A stretch of DNA of 64,000 nucleotides, taken from contig NZ_JANCLX010000001.1 of NCBI RefSeq assembly GCF_024295805.1, forward strand, positions 359,901-423,900, given 5' to 3'. Under the pieces are notes generated by a model. That model worked only from the letters and a program-made list of their open reading frames with translations, was not told the origin of the DNA and made no database searches. Made by a program: the position numbers and the translations under genes. Every line of letters begins with the position of its first letter. Position 1 is the first letter of the stretch. The stretch comes from Streptomyces cucumeris (GTDB taxonomy: Bacteria > Actinomycetota > Actinomycetes > Streptomycetales > Streptomycetaceae). This document shows positions 60,001-64,000 of this stretch, in pieces.

Positions 60001-63000
60001 CACCACCGGTTCCCGCTCCGGAGGCGCCTCGCCCAGCAGGTCGGATACCGTGGTGCCGTACGTACGGGCCAAGGCCAGCAGCATGGGCAGCGACGGCTGC
60101 CGCCGCCCGGTCTCCAGGCGGGACAGATGGGCCGGGGAGAGACCGACCCGCCGGGCCGCGGTCTCCAGGGTCAGACCGCTGCGCCGCCGCAGGTCTCGCA
60201 GACGCGGAGCGACGGTGGGCAGTTCGGTCGGCGGTCCGTCGCCGGATCCGCCGAGAGGCTGGTCACCGGGCCCGCCGGGGAACGGAGTCATAGCTCCGGT
60301 ATAGCCAGCCCTTCACCCCTGGGGCAAAAGATTTGCCCGAGAGGCAAAAGTTACATTTTCCTCACCGGGTACGGCATCTCGCGGAGGTCTTGTGAACTCC
60401 TCGGTAACTACGGGTACTTGGCATTGACATGCCATCCTCTACGCGCGTCATGCTAGTGCCATGAAAATCCCCCCACGGATTGCTCGCATCGGTGCACTCG
60501 GCGCCCTCGCCTCGACGCTGCTGCTCGGCGGAACGGCCGTCACGGCCACCGCCGCCCCCGCCGGCCACAGCGTCGTCGCCTCGGTCCGGGTCGCCGCCGA
60601 TGTCGGCGACATCTGCTACTCGAAGCTGCCCGACGAGGCCCACAAGACCCTCGACCTGATCGAGAAGGACGGCCCCTACCCGTACCCGCAGGACGGCACC
60701 GTCTTCGACAACCGCGAGGGCATCCTCCCGGACCAGTCGTCCGGCTACTACCACGAGTTCACGGTCGAGACCCCCGGCTCCCCGGACCGTGGCGCCCGTC
60801 GCATCGTCACCGGTGAAAAGGACAACGAGGACTACTACACCGCTGACCACTACGAGTCGTTCGACCTGGTGGACCGCGGCTGCTGAGCCGAAGAAGACCG
60901 CCACCCCCCACATCGCGGCCGCTGCCCCGGCAACAGGGCAGCGGCCGCGCGGCGTGGTGTCACGGGGACACACCGCGCCTCCCGCGGCGCACCGGTCGCA
61001 TACGATCCGGCGGCCCGTACCGCGCCTCGTACCCAACCCCGCACGGCCCCTTGTCAGCGCCTCCCGATACCGTTTCGGTGGTAGCGGTCGTGTTGGGGAG
61101 GCACCGGTGGCGAACGGCCCGGACGTGGTCACATGCGGCGAGGCGATGTTGCTCCTGCTGGCGGAGCCCGGAGTTCCGCTGGACCGTGCCGTGCACTTCC
61201 GCCGGTCGGTGGCGGGGGCGGAGTCCAACGTGGCCGTGGGCCTTGCCCGGCTCGGCCACGGCGTGCGCTGGCTCGGCCGCGTCGGCGCCGATCCGGCGGG
61301 CGAGGCGGTGCTGCGCGAGCTGCGCGCGGACTGTGTGGACGTCGGCCACGCCATGGTGGACGACCATGCCCCCACCGGGCTGCTGATGCGGGACAGCCAT
61401 CCGCACCGCGCCATCGATGTGCAGTACTACCGCATGGGTTCGGCCGCCTCCCGGCTCAACCCCGAGCAGATACGCCCGGAGTCCGTCGAGGGCGCCCGGC
61501 TGCTGCACCTCTCCGGGATCACCCCCATGCTCTCGCCGACCGCCGCGGCCGCCAGCCGCCGCCTGGTGGAGCTGGCTCGCGCGGCCGGGGCCCGGATCTC
61601 CTTCGACCCCAACGTCCGGCACAAACTGGGCGGCGCCGCCCAGTGGACCCAGACGGCGGGCCCGTTGCTGCGCGAGGCGGACATCGTCCTCGCGGGGGAG
61701 GACGAGTTGGAGCTGCTGACCTCCTTGTCCGTGGCCGAGGCCACGGAGGAGCTGCTGGCCGGCGCCGCCCGGGAAGTCGTGGTCAAGCACCCGGACCACT
61801 CGGCCACCGTGCGGACCGCGGACGGAAGCTGGCGTCAGGAGCCCCACGCGGTGCCGGTCGTCGATCCGATCGGCGCCGGTGACGCCTTCGCCGCGGGCTA
61901 TCTCTCGGCCCGGCTGCGGGGTCTGCGCGAGCAGCGCGCGCTGGCCGAGGCCGCCTGTGTGGCCTCCCTCGCGGTCCAGGCCGCCACCGACACCGACGGG
62001 CTGCCCACCGCCGCCGCCCGGGACCGCGCCCTCGCCCGCGCCGCGGGCGGCGGGGACGGGGTCCACCGCTGACCCGCCCGCCCGGTCCGTAGGCTCGTCC
62101 CGGCACCACCCGCACCGCAGCACACCGCATCCGCGACACCCCGACGGAACCACCCCGCACCTCCGCTGTCCCCGCACCCCGAGCCCGTCGCAGCACCGCA
62201 CACCGTCCACCGCACACCGCACGTGCCGCATATCCCCGGGGCAATCCGGCGCGGCACCCCCTGGCAGCACCTCGGAGAGGAAAGGCGGCGACCGCCGTGT
62301 ACCGCTGGGAGACCACCCGGGCCGCGCTTGCGCAGCGCGTCCTGGCGATCGTACGGAGCGACAGTTACGACCGTGCCACGGCCACTGCGGACAGCCTGCT
62401 CTCCGCCGGTATAGCCGGCCTGGAGATCTCGCTGACCACGCCCTTCGCCCTGGAGGCGGTCACCACCCTGATCCGGGAGGTGGGCAATGACGCGGTGATC
62501 GGCGCGGGCACGGTGCTCGATGCCACCTCCGCCCGGATGGCGGCCGACGCGGGCGCCCGCTTCCTGGTCTCCCCGAGCCTGGACGCCGAGGTCATCCGCA
62601 CCGGCCACCGCTACGGACTGCCCGTCTTCCCCGGGGTGGCCACCCCCACCGAGGCGGTGCGCGCGCTGGAGCTGGGCGCGGACGCCCTCAAGCTGTTCCC
62701 CGCCTCCGCGTACGGCCCCGGCTGGGTCAGGGACGTGACCGCCGCGCTGCCCCAGGCCGCCGTGATCCCCACGGGCGGGGTGGGAGTGGCCGAGGCCCCG
62801 GAGTGGATCGCCGCGGGCGCGGTGGCCTGCGGGATGGGCGCCTCGCTGGCCGAGGGCGACCGGGACACCGTGGCCAAGCGCGTCGCCGAACTGCTGGCCC
62901 GGCTCGCGGACGTGGGCCCGCCGCTCGACCCCGGTCCCGAACCGTACTGAGGGTCAACGGGTTCTCCTGAGCCGCCACTTCTGCCACCCTGGGCGCGCTG

Positions 63001-64000
63001 TGATCATGCGCCCCGGGCTCTCCGCCCCTGCCGAGGAGAGCCCGTGCCCAGGAGAACCCGTGCTCAGGAGCTCAGGAGCCGCTGTGAGACGCACCGTCAC
63101 CCTGTCCGCCGTCGCCGCCCTGCTCGCCGCCACCGCCGCGGGTTCGGCCCTGGCCGCCGGATCCGCGGCACCCTCCGCGGCCGAACGCGCCCGTCCGCAC
63201 GGCACCCTGCTGGACAAGGTGCCCGAGCGCGGGGTGCTGCGGGTGTGCACCACGGGCGACTACCGCCCCTTCACCCACCGCGACCCCAGGACCGGGGCGT
63301 ACTCCGGCATCGACATCAAGATGGCCCGCGATCTGGCCAAGAGCCTTGACGCCACCCCGGAGTACCGCGCCACCACCTGGGCCGACCTGACGGGTGAGGT
63401 GGCCGCCGGGCGCTGCGACATCGGGATGGGCGGGGTGTCGGTGACCCTCGCCCGCGCCCGTACGGTGTCCTTCGGCGAGCCGTACCTCACCGACGGCAAG
63501 ACGCCGATCGTGCGCTGTCCGGACGAGCGGAAGTACACCACGCTGGAGGAGATCGACCGGCCGGGGGTGCGGGTGGTGGTCAACCCCGGTGGCACCAACG
63601 AGCAGTTCGCGCGCGCCCACATCGAGAAGGCCACCCTCACCGTCCATCCGGACAACACCACGATCTTCGACGAGATCATCGAGGGCCGGGCCGATGTGAT
63701 GATGACGGACGCGAGCGAGACCCGCTACCAGTCCGCGATCCACCCCGAACTGTGCGCCGTCCACCCGGACAAGCCGTTCTCCTTCTCCGAGAAGGCATAT
63801 GCCCTGCCGCGCGGGGACACGCAGTTCAGGGAATACGTCGACCAGTGGGTCCATCTGGCCACACATGACGGCACCTACGAACGGTATGAGGACGAGTGGT
63901 TGAAATAACGACCGCTTTGCCTCCGAGCCTCCCCACGCTGCCGTGACTGACCTATATTGACCCGGGTTTACATCACCCCAGTGTCATAAGGACTGATCGA

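Overview
The window is chromosomal DNA of a Streptomyces-type actinomycete. The evidence is the very high G+C, the many GTG starts with strong GGAGG-type ribosome binding sites, families largely confined to this group (DUF2637, DUF5955, DUF6126, SCO6745 family, RNase Sa), a DmdR/IdeR-type iron box, and secreted Tat and Sec proteins. No rRNA, tRNA, CRISPR array, prophage or intact transposase gene was seen. The only mobile-element candidate is a 203-bp MITE-like repeat.

Layout. 1-1065: start of a sulfite reductase gene running off the left edge, its short leader peptide and a GNAT acetyltransferase. 1317-14006: mixed housekeeping and accessory genes (secreted M15-like protein, BrkB membrane protein, SDR with a twin-operator promoter, RsgA GTPase, FAD disulfide-reductase homologue, DUF456, PP2C-like protein, PoxB, and a sigma factor fused to a zinc anti-sigma motif, a membrane helix and an outside domain). 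14083-22057: GH38 mannosidase, anti-sigma-type ATPase, DUF2637 protein, FhuF-like protein under an iron box, GntR and TPR proteins. 22283-30850: PucR regulator divergent from a three-subunit xanthine dehydrogenase, an AzgA-type purine permease and XdhC. 30981-44929: unrelated genes, including a GH6 protein split by a long disordered insert, PI-PLC, a PLP decarboxylase, CorA, a LuxR regulator, two acyl-CoA ligases and a zinc-ribbon nuclease-like protein. 45047-58352: MITE-like element, then the second half of the purine island. 58389-64000: SCO6745 protein, an XRE-cupin regulator coupled to a tiny membrane protein, RNase Sa, KDG kinase, KDPG aldolase and a secreted PheC-like dehydratase.

How the genes work together. 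The two purine blocks describe one route. Purine bases are imported by the permease and oxidised to urate by xanthine dehydrogenase, with XdhC and a MocA-like cytidylyltransferase supporting its cofactor. 8-Oxoguanine deaminase supplies a second source of urate. Uricase, UraH and UraD give allantoin; AllB and Alc give allantoate, then ureidoglycolate and urea. Released glyoxylate is used by malate synthase, or by way of tartronate semialdehyde (Hyi, GlxR). Glyoxylate carboligase and a ureidoglycolate-cleaving enzyme are not in the window.

Regulation. A 17-bp palindrome close to TTCAACA-N3-TGTTGAA lies in front of uraD, aceB and allB. It overlaps the predicted -35 of uraD and aceB, and suggests direct repression by the IclR-family regulator (AllR-like) encoded beside allB. 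The hyi-glxR operon carries a different palindrome.
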